A stretch of 64,000 nucleotides of DNA from assembly GCA_965153455.1 (NCBI GenBank), contig OZ234503.1, positions 8,958,157 through 9,022,156 of the forward strand. Reading direction: 5' to 3'. The stretch comes from Sphagnum compactum. Its lineage: Eukaryota; Bryophyta; Sphagnopsida; Sphagnales. Positions 50,780 through 62,285 of this stretch are shown here, in pieces. Made by a program: the position numbers and the translations under genes. The notes under the pieces were generated by a model. That model searched no databases. It saw only the letters and a list, made by a program, of their open reading frames with translations, and was not told the origin of the DNA. Positions within the stretch are counted from its first letter, which is position 1; each line of letters begins with the position of its first letter.

Positions 50780-52763
50780 GGTTTCTATATTTGATTTTTA
50801 AGTGTGTAGCCATAAATTTTGAAGCTTGATTATAAAGATTCATACATAAAATCTGTTTGTAGCCAGATTTTACTAAATCTTCATAGGGATGATTGCCATT
50901 TTTTCTGCATCTTCCTATTGGTAATATTATTTTTTTGGAATTTTAATATAAGATGTTTAATAAACTCATACGAAATATTGATACTTGATGGCTGCAAATT
51001 TGATGAAAAATGGTAAAAAAAAAGAAATTAAAAATGGAAAATTTTAATCAATGACCGTAGAAGTGTTACACTTTGGGTGAATAAAGTGACCAAATGAAAT
51101 GTGCATAAGGATAAGTGTAAGGTAATGCTCAAGGAGTGGGGTGTTCTTTGAAATAAGCACTCCCATGTACGCTCTATAACATGACTTGCAAATACACTAG
51201 AATTTTTTGCCTAGTGCTTTATGAAACATAATATATTAATACCCATTTTCTAACTCATTGATATTGAATTTTTTTATTTAAAAAAAATGAGTCTAAATGT
51301 TGGGATTTAATTGCAAGAATTTAAGAAACATGATATCGATACACATTTTTGAATTGATCGGTATTAATTTAAGAAAACTAAAAAAATGGAATCTAAATTT
51401 TGGGATTCAATTGCAAAAACTCAACCCAACCTCATATGGGTTGATTTTGGAGGTATATTATATGCCCTCAAATCTCTAAGGACCTCATACGTATTTGAGG
51501 TGTTTAGACCAATTAACTTATGTACCATAACTTGTGGTAATCAGGTTGTTAATCCCTAATAAGGTGTCCCTAATAGGGTGCTCCGACCAAAGGCAAAAAG
51601 ACTTTGGGATACAACTTTTGGCTTGAACTATATGGAGATTCCAATCTCAAATTTTATCTTGCATTCAAAGTACGTAACCATGTGAGGTCTAGTTCCATAC
51701 ATCATGTTGTTTGAAGTAGCAATGAAAAAGGTAGAGCAATCATGTAATGAGGCCATTTCTGGTTAAAATTTCTTTTGCAAATAAACATCAACTCCAAGTT
51801 GTTACAAGGAAGAATGTTTTCTCCATTGAGTGTTTCAGCATCAACATCTATGTTGCCTTTTGTCGAAGATTGTGTGTACTCAAATATAAACTATGACTCC
51901 AAAATTGGAATTACCCAAGGAATGCATAAAAAAAGTTGTCTTTTAGTATTGTGGGGATTGTTATGTAATCTAATGCAACATATGTTGAAACATTTTGTAA
52001 TTGCAAACAGAAGGGAATTTTTACATTTGTGAACTAATTTGTGCAAGGCCACACCTTCTTTCAACTTATTTCCCTAAGTTTGCAAACAATCTTTTCCAAA
52101 GGAAACTGTAACACAAAATACAGATTTCAAATGGCCCAAATTTGCCAGATTTCAAATTTAAAAAATTCCAAATTGCCAGAGTCTTATGCTACCTTCCAGA
52201 AGGTAGCCAAGAATATAGAAGGATTTTTTTCCCCCTACTTTCATATCTATTATGTAGCCAAATTTGGCTAAATTGTTTTTTTGGATGATTGCCACTTCAG
52301 CTATGTCACAAAATCCTTAAAAAAAACCCTTCCTCAGACCATGCATGCCCAATGCATTGTTGCTCGAGGCACATGTTGAGGGCATGCTTGCCTTTTGGGA
52401 ATGCCCTCAACTTATGCCTCAACTAACAAGCCCTCCTTTCTAGAATGCCCCACCCAAGGACATTGCCCTACACGTAAGGGCTTTTCATTGACTACTCAAG
52501 GTTAAAGCTGAAAGCATTTGAAAATTTTCCATGCAAAAGTTGGAAAGCATAGTTGGAGTGATCACTATTAAATGTGCCCCACAATAGCCATGGCACCTTT
52601 CCACAAAACCCATGGGACCATTTTTTTTTAAAATTACTCAAAGGACGCATCCAAAAACATTTGATGACTAGACATTATGTGGAGCAAGTATGGTCGTATG
52701 TGATTGTTTTTCAAAAAATTGACCTATGTGATGTTTTACCACCCGTTGAAAACCTATCAATGG
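50780..52763. other. AT-rich intergenic DNA, nothing recognised
   Basis: About 2 kb of AT-rich sequence with frames up to 85 codons that resemble no family. Confidence 0.6.
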
Positions 52764-52923
52764 AGGAAAATGACTATGTAACTATTTAGGTTTTCGTTTG
52801 CTCTCATGTTTTGAAGAGTTTTCAAAGGTGTTAGTGTGTGCTCCAAAAACTAACACTCAATGAAAACTCTTCAAAACATGGAACAAAATGAAAACCTAAG
52901 TCATTACACTAACATAGTCATCC
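52764..52923. mobile_element. Hairpin (foldback) element, about 160 bp
   Basis: 52765-52843 and 52848-52922 are imperfect inverted copies, best matched in the core ATGTTTTGAAGAGTTTTCA. The loop is only a few bases. Both ends carry a GACTATG(T/G) word. No clear target duplication. It is most likely a miniature transposon; an inverted-duplication hairpin locus producing small RNA is an alternative. Confidence 0.7.
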
Positions 52924-55500
52924 AGGTTTTTGGACTACTGTCGATTGGACTAGTGTCCCATCACAAAGCTTTGAATGGGAAGGCCATCAAATGCATAGGC
53001 ACTAAACCCCAGCTCTTTAACGTGTTAAGTGTTTGATGATTGGTCCATCTACCTTAGTTTTCACTTGATCCCACATTTTGATGAATATTCACTAGGTGTT
53101 ATTTAATCCTTGTTGGTTTGAACCAATGTCAAACACATGTATAAACAATGTAACCTTAGTATATTGGATGGAAATGAATATGCTGAAACCCTGGCAAACT
53201 CCATAAAACAAAGCACCCAGGCAGGTGAGAAAAGAAGGAACGAAAAGAAAGGACCAAAGTCTAAGGCAAAGGAGCCAAACCCAAAATGGGTCATGTTCCA
53301 ACACCCCCACCAATTGCAAGAAGCGAAAAAGGGATGGGAAACTTGAAATTTTGGTAAGCCTAGAAAAGTCCTCATTTACAATGATAACATGTTTCAAAAT
53401 AGAGTTTGCTTGAACCCTTTACAAAGTTATCAACACCTTGTACCTATGAAAAACTCACAAAATATCTAGAGGGCCATCAAAGCCTTTGTCAACCATGCCA
53501 TGTTAACACATCGATGAAGAAAATCATTTGTTCATTGGTACAAACAACCAAAAACTTCTACAATAATGGAATGAACGCATTCATTTAGTGTCAATCATGG
53601 TAGAGTCCTTCTTTAGCTTAAGCCACCATTGTCACGTAAACCTTGCAAGATGAAACAACTTGCAAAACCAAATTTACCTGGGTGGGATTAGCAATTACAA
53701 CATCAACCAAAGTGCGAATGCCATCAACCAATAACACAATGTCAATTTGTTAGTGAAAATACTATAAAAAAAAGGCAATGGAAGCATGTGAGTTTACTCC
53801 TGTGAAACATGAAACCCCAACTTTTTCACGATGAAAGTGAAAGCATCTCGAATGGCATGATGGGATTCAATCCAATCCTCACCATGGGAATAACAAAGAG
53901 GGTTCAAGGTGGGTCCCTATTAGAACTAAAAACTAACCAAAAATGCACTAAGTCAACTTGAAAACTAAAGGTTAAGGGAGGTCCAACTTGGTGTGCAACA
54001 CAAAGGACAAAACATTTGAAGCCAAATGGAATAATCAAATGACCAAACGAACAAAAAATCAAGCATTCGCCTTTAGGCCCATGTACGACCTCAAACACAT
54101 ACAATGTGAATTAAAAGCCATGTCATTAGAGATGATGATGGAGAATGAATGGTTGTGTAATTTGTTTGAGATGCTTTCCTAAAATCAATTTATTCCCCTT
54201 TCTACAACTGCATGAAAAGTGGACCACAAGTCACCACATATGGGGGAAGGAAGTTTTTGTCCAAACTTCAAATGGGCTTGGAAGGGAAGTAAATACAAAT
54301 TGTTAGCACCTATTGCCTCCAATAAAAATGGGCAACTATTTGATAGGAATTTAATGGTGATGACAGGTGCAACCAATGTTGAACTCCTTAAATAGGTTGT
54401 TTACACAATGAACTTTGTGGAAATGAGGCCAATCCCCCCATGAGAAATGAAAAGAGAAGCTTGATGGTGCACCAAAGGGGTTTGTGGGCAATCCCAAAGA
54501 CCAAGCCCAAAAAACACCTTAAAACTAGCATGAAGGTCATGTCAAAAAAGGCAAATTAATGTTAAAATGTTGACAAAGGAAAGAACGAAAAGAACCAAAA
54601 AAAAAATCTTTAGGTGAAACATTGAGAAAAAATCCCGCAAGATACTTGGCCATCCCCTAACCTTGAAAACATATTTACATGGAAAACATCCTTGTCCAAC
54701 ATGTCTTATAAAAAAGAAGAAATGAAAGAAGTAAATCCAAATGGGACACCTAAAACCTTGATATCATGTGAAGGGCAACAAAAACTAATGAGAAGAAAAA
54801 AACCAAGAGACAAACTAAAAGGTGACCAAGCTATTAAACACTTGCAAAATAAATCACAAGCCCCACAAAAACCAAATAATAAAAAAAATGTTCCAAAATA
54901 AAAGGAACGACAAAAGCATGACTAATAAAGGATGGGAAAATACAAAAAGGAAAAAACCCCCATAGGAGATTGTAACGCCCAAAAATGGGCTAACGCAAAA
55001 ATAGGCATGGCAAGCAATTCACCCTAGCATGTGCCCACTAGAAAATGGATAATGGACATCTCCTTTAAAAGGGAATGGTGGTTGAAAAAAAGGGGAACAT
55101 GTTGGGCAAAAAAGGACTGAATAAAAGGAAAAAGGTGAAACAATTGGCTTCTTATCATGCACAGTTCATAAAAGATGGTGTTGAAAGCATTTACATCATC
55201 CACCTATAACACCACCCAATCAAAATGGATGTCTAAAGTAGCTTAGACACCATGAACCATTGTTTCACACACACCCTTGACTACTATTTTCACTAGTAGA
55301 AAACTTGAATTTTATTACTAAAAATTTTGGTAAAAAAATACCAAATTTGATAGGGGTTTGAAAGACCACTTAGTCATCTTGGACAAGTTGATGTCGACAT
55401 GTCCAATGTGACTAAGGTGGTTTTTTTAACTGGCACCATTTGATTAGTCATTTTGATTGGTTAAATCTATGCCCATATCAAAAAAAATTGTGGCAAGCAA

Positions 55501-55690
55501 ATAGGTAGGTAGGTAGGTGGTAGCCTAGCCTATCCTACCCTATCCTACCTTATCCTACTTGACTTATGTCAACCTAATTTAATGATCCTACTTAGTCTAG
55601 CCTATTTTATCCTACTTGACTAACCTTAACCTAACATAGTAATCCTACTTAGCCTACCCTACCTACCTTAGCCCCTTAAGCATGTACATA
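55501..55690. repeat. Degenerate CCTAC/GGTAG-rich pentamer-tetramer tract, left arm
   Basis: Starts with a GGTA run (55501-55520) and continues as variants of CCTATCCTAC, CCTACTTGAC and CTTAGCCTAC. Its inverse counterpart is at 56886-56985. Confidence 0.75.
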
Positions 55691-55699
55691 GGTTATAAT

Positions 55700-55762
55700 G
55701 TTAGGAATTGAACCCTTGACCTCCCCAATGCTAAACCAACTCCTTAACAAATGGACCACACC
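55700..55762 (-). other. tRNA-like module (SINE-head-like), left copy
   Basis: On the minus strand: GGTGTGGTCCATTTG, then GGTTTAGCATTGGGG, then the box B sequence GGTTCAATTCC (55704-55714). The TTTAGCA loop and following GGGGAGGTC resemble the anticodon arm of tRNA-Ala(AGC). It does not fold as a complete tRNA because the 3' acceptor half is missing. Confidence 0.6.
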
Positions 55763-55991
55763 ATCAAAAGGTGATCAACTTTTGTCAATTTTTTTATTTC
55801 ACATGTTTATTTCGACACGTCATTATAAGATTATGTGTTAAGAACATGAAAAATCACAGGAACAAAGGCTAAAAAAAAGGTCTAAGTCTAACTTTCAAAC
55901 AAGGAACAAAATAAGATTATGTGATTCCAAAAAAAAACACAAGATGTGCACAACAAACGTGAAGACAAGATTTTATTATGCTAATGCATGC

Positions 55992-56748
55992 ATTTAACCA
56001 TTAGGTTTCGCCATTACTTTAAATCAGTAAATTTAGCCATTAAGTTTAGCCATTACTTAAAGCCATTAAGTTTAACCATTAGGTTTGGCCATTAGTTTAA
56101 GTCATTGAGTTTAGCCATTATTTTAAGGCACTAAATTTAACCATTAGGTTTAGCCATTATTTTAAGCCATTAAGTTTAGCCATTACTTTACTTTAAATCA
56201 TTGAGTTTAGTCACTAGGTTTAGCCAATGGTTTAAATCATTGAGTTTAGTCATTAAGTTTAGCCATTAGGTTTAGCCAATAGTTTAAGCCTCTGAATTTA
56301 ACAATTATTTTAAGCCATTGAGTTTAGCAACTAAATTTAACCATTACTTTAAATCATTGAGTTTACCCACTACGTTTAGTCATTACTTTATGTCACTGAA
56401 TTTAGCCATTGGGTTTAACCATTACTTTAAATCATTGAGTTTATCCACTAAGTTAAGGCAATAATTTAAGATTTTAGTCACTAGGTTTAGCTAATAGTTT
56501 AAGTCATTGAGTTTAACCATTAGGTTTAACCGTTATTTTAAGTCACTAAGTTTAACCATTAAGTTTAGCCAATAGTTTAAGTCACTGAATTTAGCCATTA
56601 GGTTTAACCATTATTTTAAATCATTGAGTTTAGCCATTAAGTTTAACTATTACTTTAAATCGTTGAATTTAGCCATTAAATTCAGCCACTATTTTAAATC
56701 ACTAAATTTAACCACTAGTTGTCACCTAGGTTTAGCCATTATGTTTAA
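55992..56748. repeat. Minisatellite array of GTTTAGCCATTA-type units
   Basis: About 757 bp built from 12-14 bp variants alternating between GTTTAGCCATTA-like and TTTAAATCATTGA-like units, giving a rough higher-order period near 39 bp. Divergence between units is high. Confidence 0.88.
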
Positions 56749-56803
56749 TGATGTGAAATGAACATTTGAAATAAAAACTTGATAAAAGTTAAACATTTTT
56801 TAT

Positions 56804-56865
56804 GGTGTAGTCCATTGGTAAGGATTCGGTTTATCATTGGGAATGTTTGAGGTTCAATTCCTTAT
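56804..56865 (+). other. tRNA-like module (SINE-head-like), right copy
   Basis: Contains TAGTCCATTGG (56808-56818), a fair box A, and GGTTCAATTCC (56851-56861), which fits the box B consensus GGTTCRANNCC exactly. It is an inverted copy of 55700-55762, with GGTTTATCATTGGG at the anticodon-arm position. An internal RNA polymerase III promoter is possible. Confidence 0.62.
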
Positions 56866-57478
56866 TTTTACAACTTATGTGCATGTTAAGAAGGTTAAGG
56901 TAGGTAGGTTAGACTAAGGTAGTTAGGTTAGATTAGGTTAGGTAGGTTAGGCTAGGTTAACACCTACCTGCCTAAATGCATTTTTTTGACCTACATGAAC
57001 TTATTTATTACCTACTTACCTACCTATTAATTTTCAAAATAATAATCCAAAAAATGATTTTAATTTAGGTATAAAATTGACCTAGTCAAATGGTCCATTA
57101 TCCACCAGTCAAATAATCAGTCACTATGCTAGTCAAAATGGCAAGGTCTAATTTGATTGCTCAGTTGCGCTAAACATGTACAAAATGACTTGTCCAAATT
57201 GGCAGGGTGATTTTTTTGACACCTATCATTTTTGGGTATTTTTTTACTAGAAACCCTAGTCGAAAAAATCATGAATTGTAATAGTGTTGTAGGTAGGTAG
57301 GTAGGTAATACATTTAGGTAAGCAGTGATTGTACCTAACCAAAAATTTGGGGATCGAACCTCTAAAATAATATGAATTAGAGAGAAACTCCACGAGAGAA
57401 ACATGGATGATTCATACAGATTGCTTAAGGGTAAATGTCCGGAATAGATCCAACGATTCAATAAGTAACTAATATATA

Positions 57479-57590
57479 TGTAGGTAGGTAGGTGGGTGGG
57501 TGGATAGGTAGGTATTACATCTAGGTAGGTGGGTGGGTTGGTAGGTAGGTAGTACATTTAAGTAGGTGGGTGGGTTGGTAGGTAAGAGGT
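57479..57590. repeat. GTAG/GTGG tetranucleotide tract
   Basis: Blocks of (GGTA)n and (GGTG)n separated by short ATTACATC/AGTACATT words; a shorter GTAG run lies at 57288-57308. Confidence 0.85.
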
Positions 57591-59040
57591 ACGTATGTAA
57601 TAGGCATAAGATGTCCCATTTGACTAGAAAACATTGGTCATTTTGACTAATGATGTCAATTTCTTATGTTCAATTTGATTGAATGTCCCATTTGTTTAAA
57701 ACCCATTGACCATTTTGACAAGGGTTGTTAACTTGACTATATATATTGGTCAAATAAGTCATTTTAGTCAAATTGAGGGTAAAAAATACATGTTTTGAGC
57801 CTCTAATCAAAATGGACATGTCCACTAGGAAAAAAAGATCAGTTAATCAATTTAAGACGTTTGAAAAACCAAGAATTTTAGTAGTGTCTAAATTGACAAG
57901 ACAACAAATGAGTAGAAAACATTGAAAAAACTTTATTCACCAACCGATATAAGACCTCACCCATTGTAATTGATTGAATGCCTTTAGAAGGCTTGGTCAA
58001 AGTCAAAAACCTAGGAGCACCAAGAGCCCAAACAATGGACATTGAGATATAACCTACAATGACATGGGAATTCAATTAAAAGAGATGTGTGAAATAGTTA
58101 GTTGAGTCTTTGGGGTCAAATAAGTCTTGTAAATGCTTGAAATTCATACCCAAAAAACCATGAATTGAAAGATGTGGAAACCGAATGAAAGTCGACTTAA
58201 AGGAATCTAAGGGAAGCTTCAGTCCAAGTCAAGTTGAATTTCCACTAAGGAATTTGAACAAGGAATAGGCAAATCCAAAGGTCGAAATGCATTAATGGTT
58301 TATAAGGAAACTAAGGCAAGGGGGGCAAATGCGCTAATAGCATGTGCATATTCACTAGCATGCCCTATGGCAAGACTTTGTTTAAGCCAATGTGTTGGAG
58401 GCGGGACCAAATTAAAACTTGAGAGGCACCAAAAAAAGGAATGTTAATCAAGGGGGCTTGAACTGGATAAAGGGTCACCATAAATGTTTACACCCGAAAA
58501 CATGTTGTACATGAAGTTTTTACCAATCCCCTGTTAAAAATTGTCATATGTGCAAACTAGTCTCCCTATGAACAGTTGGAGGGGGATGAAAAAACACCAT
58601 TGCAAGATCAACAAGAATAAATGCCAAGCAACCACATTAGTTTAGGTTTAGGGTTTTATGAATCATAGGCCAAATGGTCTAGGGGAACACGAAAGGATAA
58701 CTACACCTCCCACTTCAAAGTCGAAGGGATGTGCACATACAAATGAAGTTGAAAAATATTCAAATGGGATGCTTGAGGGGTCTAAAACCGAAACCCCAAG
58801 TCTAGTTGATGGTAAAGGAAAAATGGCCAAAAAGGAATACGAGGGACCTTGCTCATCAACCGAAAAAATAACTTGAAAAGCTTGGTAATGCCCATGGTGA
58901 TGAACCATGCCATGTTACGAAAACAAGCTCTCACAATTGGAACACAACACATTGTGTTAAGTGGGAGGCCACATGAGTAAAAGACCCTAAAACCACCTCT
59001 CGTGCCATCAAAACGGATGAAGACAAAATAGACCAAAGGT

Positions 59041-60949
59041 TAGGATTGTGCACTATCTAAGACACACAATTTAGCTTAAGACCTAGAAGGGAAAATATAA
59101 TTATTTAAAAGAAATACAATTATTTCAAGAACTAAAGATTACATAAGTGGGAGCATTTTTTACAATTGTTGTAGGTTTGAGTCGAACATTTTATGTTAGG
59201 AAAAAATGAACCAAAAGTCCAACTTGATCTATGCTTTGATTGGTTTTAGGTCTAGGAAGTCATTTACATGGGGAAGGACGATTCACAAGTTTGAACTTCT
59301 TTTTATACAATTTTTGCTACTACTACTTTTTAGGCATTGCTCTTCCTCTTCTACATCATTAGTTTGGGCATGCGTCACAATGTGTTTTCACACCCATCAC
59401 TATAGTTACATAGCTAGGTATGGGAATGGTACCAACAATGCACTTGTTTATGGCAACCATGGCTAGTCCTACACAACCTATGAAGTTCATAATCATTTCG
59501 TCCCACATCATGCCCATTCCATGCTTTCACATTTTTCCATTAAAGGTATTGTCACCACTGTTTTTCTTTTGCCACCTAGGGGACATAGCCAACAACTTAT
59601 TCCCTGGCTATTATGAGCATAATTGATGAGAAACCATTTTGGAAGTGACATTTTTAATGTAATATTTGTAGGTGTTTTGAAGGTCAAGATTTGTAGTTTC
59701 TTGCAAGGCTTTGAAGCCATTTCCTCCTTGGCCAATATGAATATTGTTGTGGAAGGACATATCGATTAAATATGACTTGAAGCAATGCCAACCTTATACC
59801 AAATCCAATTTAGTATGGGACCTAAAGTACTTCTAGATATATACATGCAATGGCAACATCAATATGAAGCAAAAATCAACCTGGACCTAATACCAGTACC
59901 AAATTGAAATGAAAGTTTTTGAAAAATACGTAATACCAATAATTGCCAAGTATGAAAGAAAACTTACCCATAAGATTGAATGTGTAATACCCACATAATT
60001 TGGAAGAAACCAAACTATGAAATGTGAGTAAAAATTATAATACTTGCATTTAGGTGAGAAAATAAAGGTTGGCGTTTTTTACTAAACATGCAATACCTAC
60101 ATTTGGGTCACAAAATATGCATTGGTTGTTACAATTTCTTACATTTGAAATGACATCTTTTCATATGCAAGTATTGCATTTTGGGATGAAGGTTTCAACT
60201 ACTCCAACTTTGAGTAATAATTGCCAAAATATTTAATACTTGCATCTAATCGTTGAGAAAATTGTAATTTTGGGACAAGTCAATGCCTATGTATGCAAAT
60301 TCCAAACTTGTAATATCTACATTGGATCACAAAATATGCAATGATTATTACAATCTCTCGCATTTGAAATGACATGTTTTCATATGTGGGGAATGGCAGG
60401 TGATACCCACCGTTAAAGAAATCATAATATTATGATAGGTTAATGTTTGCAAATTCCTCCCCCCAATGTGTATATGAAAATTTCCTTCAAGATTCAACCT
60501 AAGATTGATTTCAATTAGTATATAAAGATGCAAAAAACCACAAACGTGTGTTCTTTCCTAACTCTAAATATATTGCCTTTTATTTAATGAAATTACATAC
60601 ATCATTTTGCAATAAAATGGTCCAAAGTGAAGACGAAAGTTTGAAATTAATGTCAAAATATTGTAAGCTATTGCAATAAGTACAAGGATACAATTTTATT
60701 GTCATTAGGGGTTTAAATAAAACCAAAATAGCTATTGATGGGTCCTTTGCAATACATGCATTCTATATGCTCTATGCTATAACTTCACTTATCAACATTA
60801 ACAACACACAAATGCTACCTCAGTAGGTGGGTAGGTAAGATGGGTGAGTAAGTAGGTAGGCGAGGGGTGAGGGGGTGGTTGTTAGTTGGGAGGTAGAGTC
60901 AAGAGTCAAGATGGAGCAAAATATGTAGCTGAGGCCAGAAGTGGAGAAA
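59041..60949. other. AT-rich intergenic DNA
   Basis: No supported gene. Two similar phrases (GGGTCACAAAATATGC at 60105 and GGATCACAAAATATGC at 60324), each followed within about 30 bp by a CATTTGAAATGACAT sequence, indicate an old tandem duplication of about 220 bp within 60040-60400. Confidence 0.55.
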
Positions 60950-61397
60950 AACAACCATGAAAACAAAAACTATGTAAAAGATTGGCGATATTATTTCAAG
61001 GAACTCGTTAAAAAGAATCTGGGTACTCATATGCACATCAGAGTTATTTGCAAGTGATCACAAATGTTCAGCTCAGGCAATCTTTGTCAAGGTTCAGATG
61101 TTCAAACCATCGTTTGGAGGTAGAATGTGGCAGGCATGCAAAGCTTGAGAGTGTACCAAGGAGAGATAGGGTTTGTCGCATGTGATCCCTAGGAGCTGTT
61201 GAGGATGAAGACCACTTGTCGCTAGTGTGCCCAGCTCACCATGACATTCGTTGCAAGTTTGGTCAACAGCTAGGGAAACAGTTGACACCGTGCAGCTTAC
61301 TGCCTGAATTGATGCATTCGGCTACTCAGAAAGTGGTAGCTTTGTACTTAGTTTCTTGCCTAAACAACAGGAGTGTTTTGCTCAAATCAACTAGGTA
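60950..61397 (+). pseudogene. LINE fragment: C-terminal zinc-finger-like domain
   Basis: Plus-strand frame from about 61074: LRQSLSRFRCSNHRLEVECG, then RDRVCRM, a stop where the second Cys of a CxxC pair is expected, then GAVEDEDHLSLVCPAHHDIR, ending LLKSTR and a stop at 61397. The Cx2C...Hx4C pattern after a GAVEDE turn is typical of the C-terminus of LINE ORF2-type proteins. Upstream remains (FKELVKKNLGTH) begin near 60950. It has at least one nonsense change. Confidence 0.72.
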
Positions 61398-62285
61398 ATA
61401 GTCGTCAAATGGATCACTCTAGTCCGGGTATTGACGTTAAATTAAAAGAAAAAAGAAACCCTCCAAAATCTCTTTTTCTTTTTTGAAAAAAAAAGTGTTT
61501 CGCCTTTTGACGAAATTCCGCCAGTTCAAAAAAAGCTCGTCAACCCATAGTCGATTTTTATAAAAACTATGGATGAAATCCACCTCAGAGTTAAAGTACG
61601 AGGATTGGAAATCATCCGTCGGATGGGTCGGGGTTCATCCTTCATCCGTGAGCCCACCATGCTCCCGCCGCGTGAGAGTGCCTGTTCGCCTGTTCTCTCG
61701 TCTCTCTCGATTCCTCTTTCCTTCTCTTCCCCTCTCGCGCCCAGAAATTCTCCGCAAAATTTCCGCGTAGCCTGATCGAGATGGAGTACGTGCGTCTTGA
61801 TTGCTGCTCTGTTTCCCAGTTGCGCGCCCAAATTCGCGGAAATCCGGACACCAAAAAGGCCAGTTGCTGTATGGACTTTGGAGCTCTTTGATTATCGCAG
61901 CACTCGCTTGTTCGCTCTGAGAGCAGGACTAATCCTGCCTTGCTGCTAAAGTCCGTTTTCGTCTTCATCAGGAAATCACCTTCTCTTACCCAATATATGG
62001 AATTGCATCCCTGCAATTCAACTTCGAAGTTGAAACATCTCCGCCAGTAGCAAGAGGAGGCTCGTAGAAGGAGAATCGAGTTCGATGGAGTCGTTAGGGT
62101 AAGATGAGAGATTCTTTGTGAAGGTCGGGTGCACATGAAGCAGGCAATTCCTTGTTGCAGAGGACTTGCCGCATGCATTCTGTTTTTGGTGGGCAGTAGG
62201 GAACAGTGGAGAGAGAGAGAGAGACACACACACACACACACACATCTCGAGTTTTCAGAGTTTTTAGGGTTTCGCGAAAGACGTT
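61398..62285 (+). promoter_or_regulatory. Promoter and leader of the SPPL gene
   Basis: G+C rises from about 61570, with CT-rich (61680-61745) and GA/CA dinucleotide runs (62208-62244) close to the start codon. Open frames on both strands here (up to 199 codons) are by-products of this composition. No TATA box or transcription start is assigned. Confidence 0.5.

Larger units (their letters stand above)
55291..57886. mobile_element. CACTA-like (En/Spm) non-autonomous element
   Basis: Left end CACTAGTAGAAAACTTG; the right end on the minus strand reads CACTACTAAAATTCTTGG. Both match CACTA termini. The flanking triplets are TTT (55288-55290) and TCT (57887-57889), a 3-bp duplication with one mismatch. 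The surrounding RT pseudogene reads on across it. An internal CACTATTACAATTCATG end facing the same way occurs at 57286, so a shorter element 55291-57286 (1,996 bp) or nesting is also possible. The interior holds a long inverted repeat, two tRNA-like modules, a minisatellite and GTAG repeats, and no transposase. Confidence 0.75.
54185..58420 (-). pseudogene. Decayed reverse-transcriptase ORF, split by the CACTA-like element
   Basis: Minus-strand fragments in order. 58420-58080: APLALVSL and phrases consistent with the N-terminal part. 58075-57887: RFLTLTKPSKGIQSITMGEV plus LYRLV, the RT fingers block. 55268-55180: ETMVHGV, then HFDWVVL and VDDVNAFNTI, the palm block with its Asp. 54376-54185: KFLSNSCPFLLEAIGANN and GQKLPSPICGDLWSTF near the C-terminus. 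Numerous stops and shifts show long inactivity. The frame before 57887 rejoins that after 55290 once the insert is set aside. The family, a non-LTR-type RT ORF, is known to me from plant genome annotations; I cannot name its clade. Weak traces may extend from about 53100 to 59040. Confidence 0.72.

Noticed and set aside
55992-56748. CRISPR-like array
   Set aside because: Units are 12-14 bp, highly diverged and contiguous without unique spacers; this is a minisatellite in a plant nuclear genome.
58658-59036. Opposed 72- to 84-codon frames as a small gene
   Set aside because: They lie in the decayed 5' flank of the reverse-transcriptase pseudogene and show no independent family resemblance.
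61642-62241. 199-codon minus-strand frame
   Set aside because: Lies in the SPPL promoter/leader and begins in a dinucleotide run (CVCVCLSLSL); no family resemblance.
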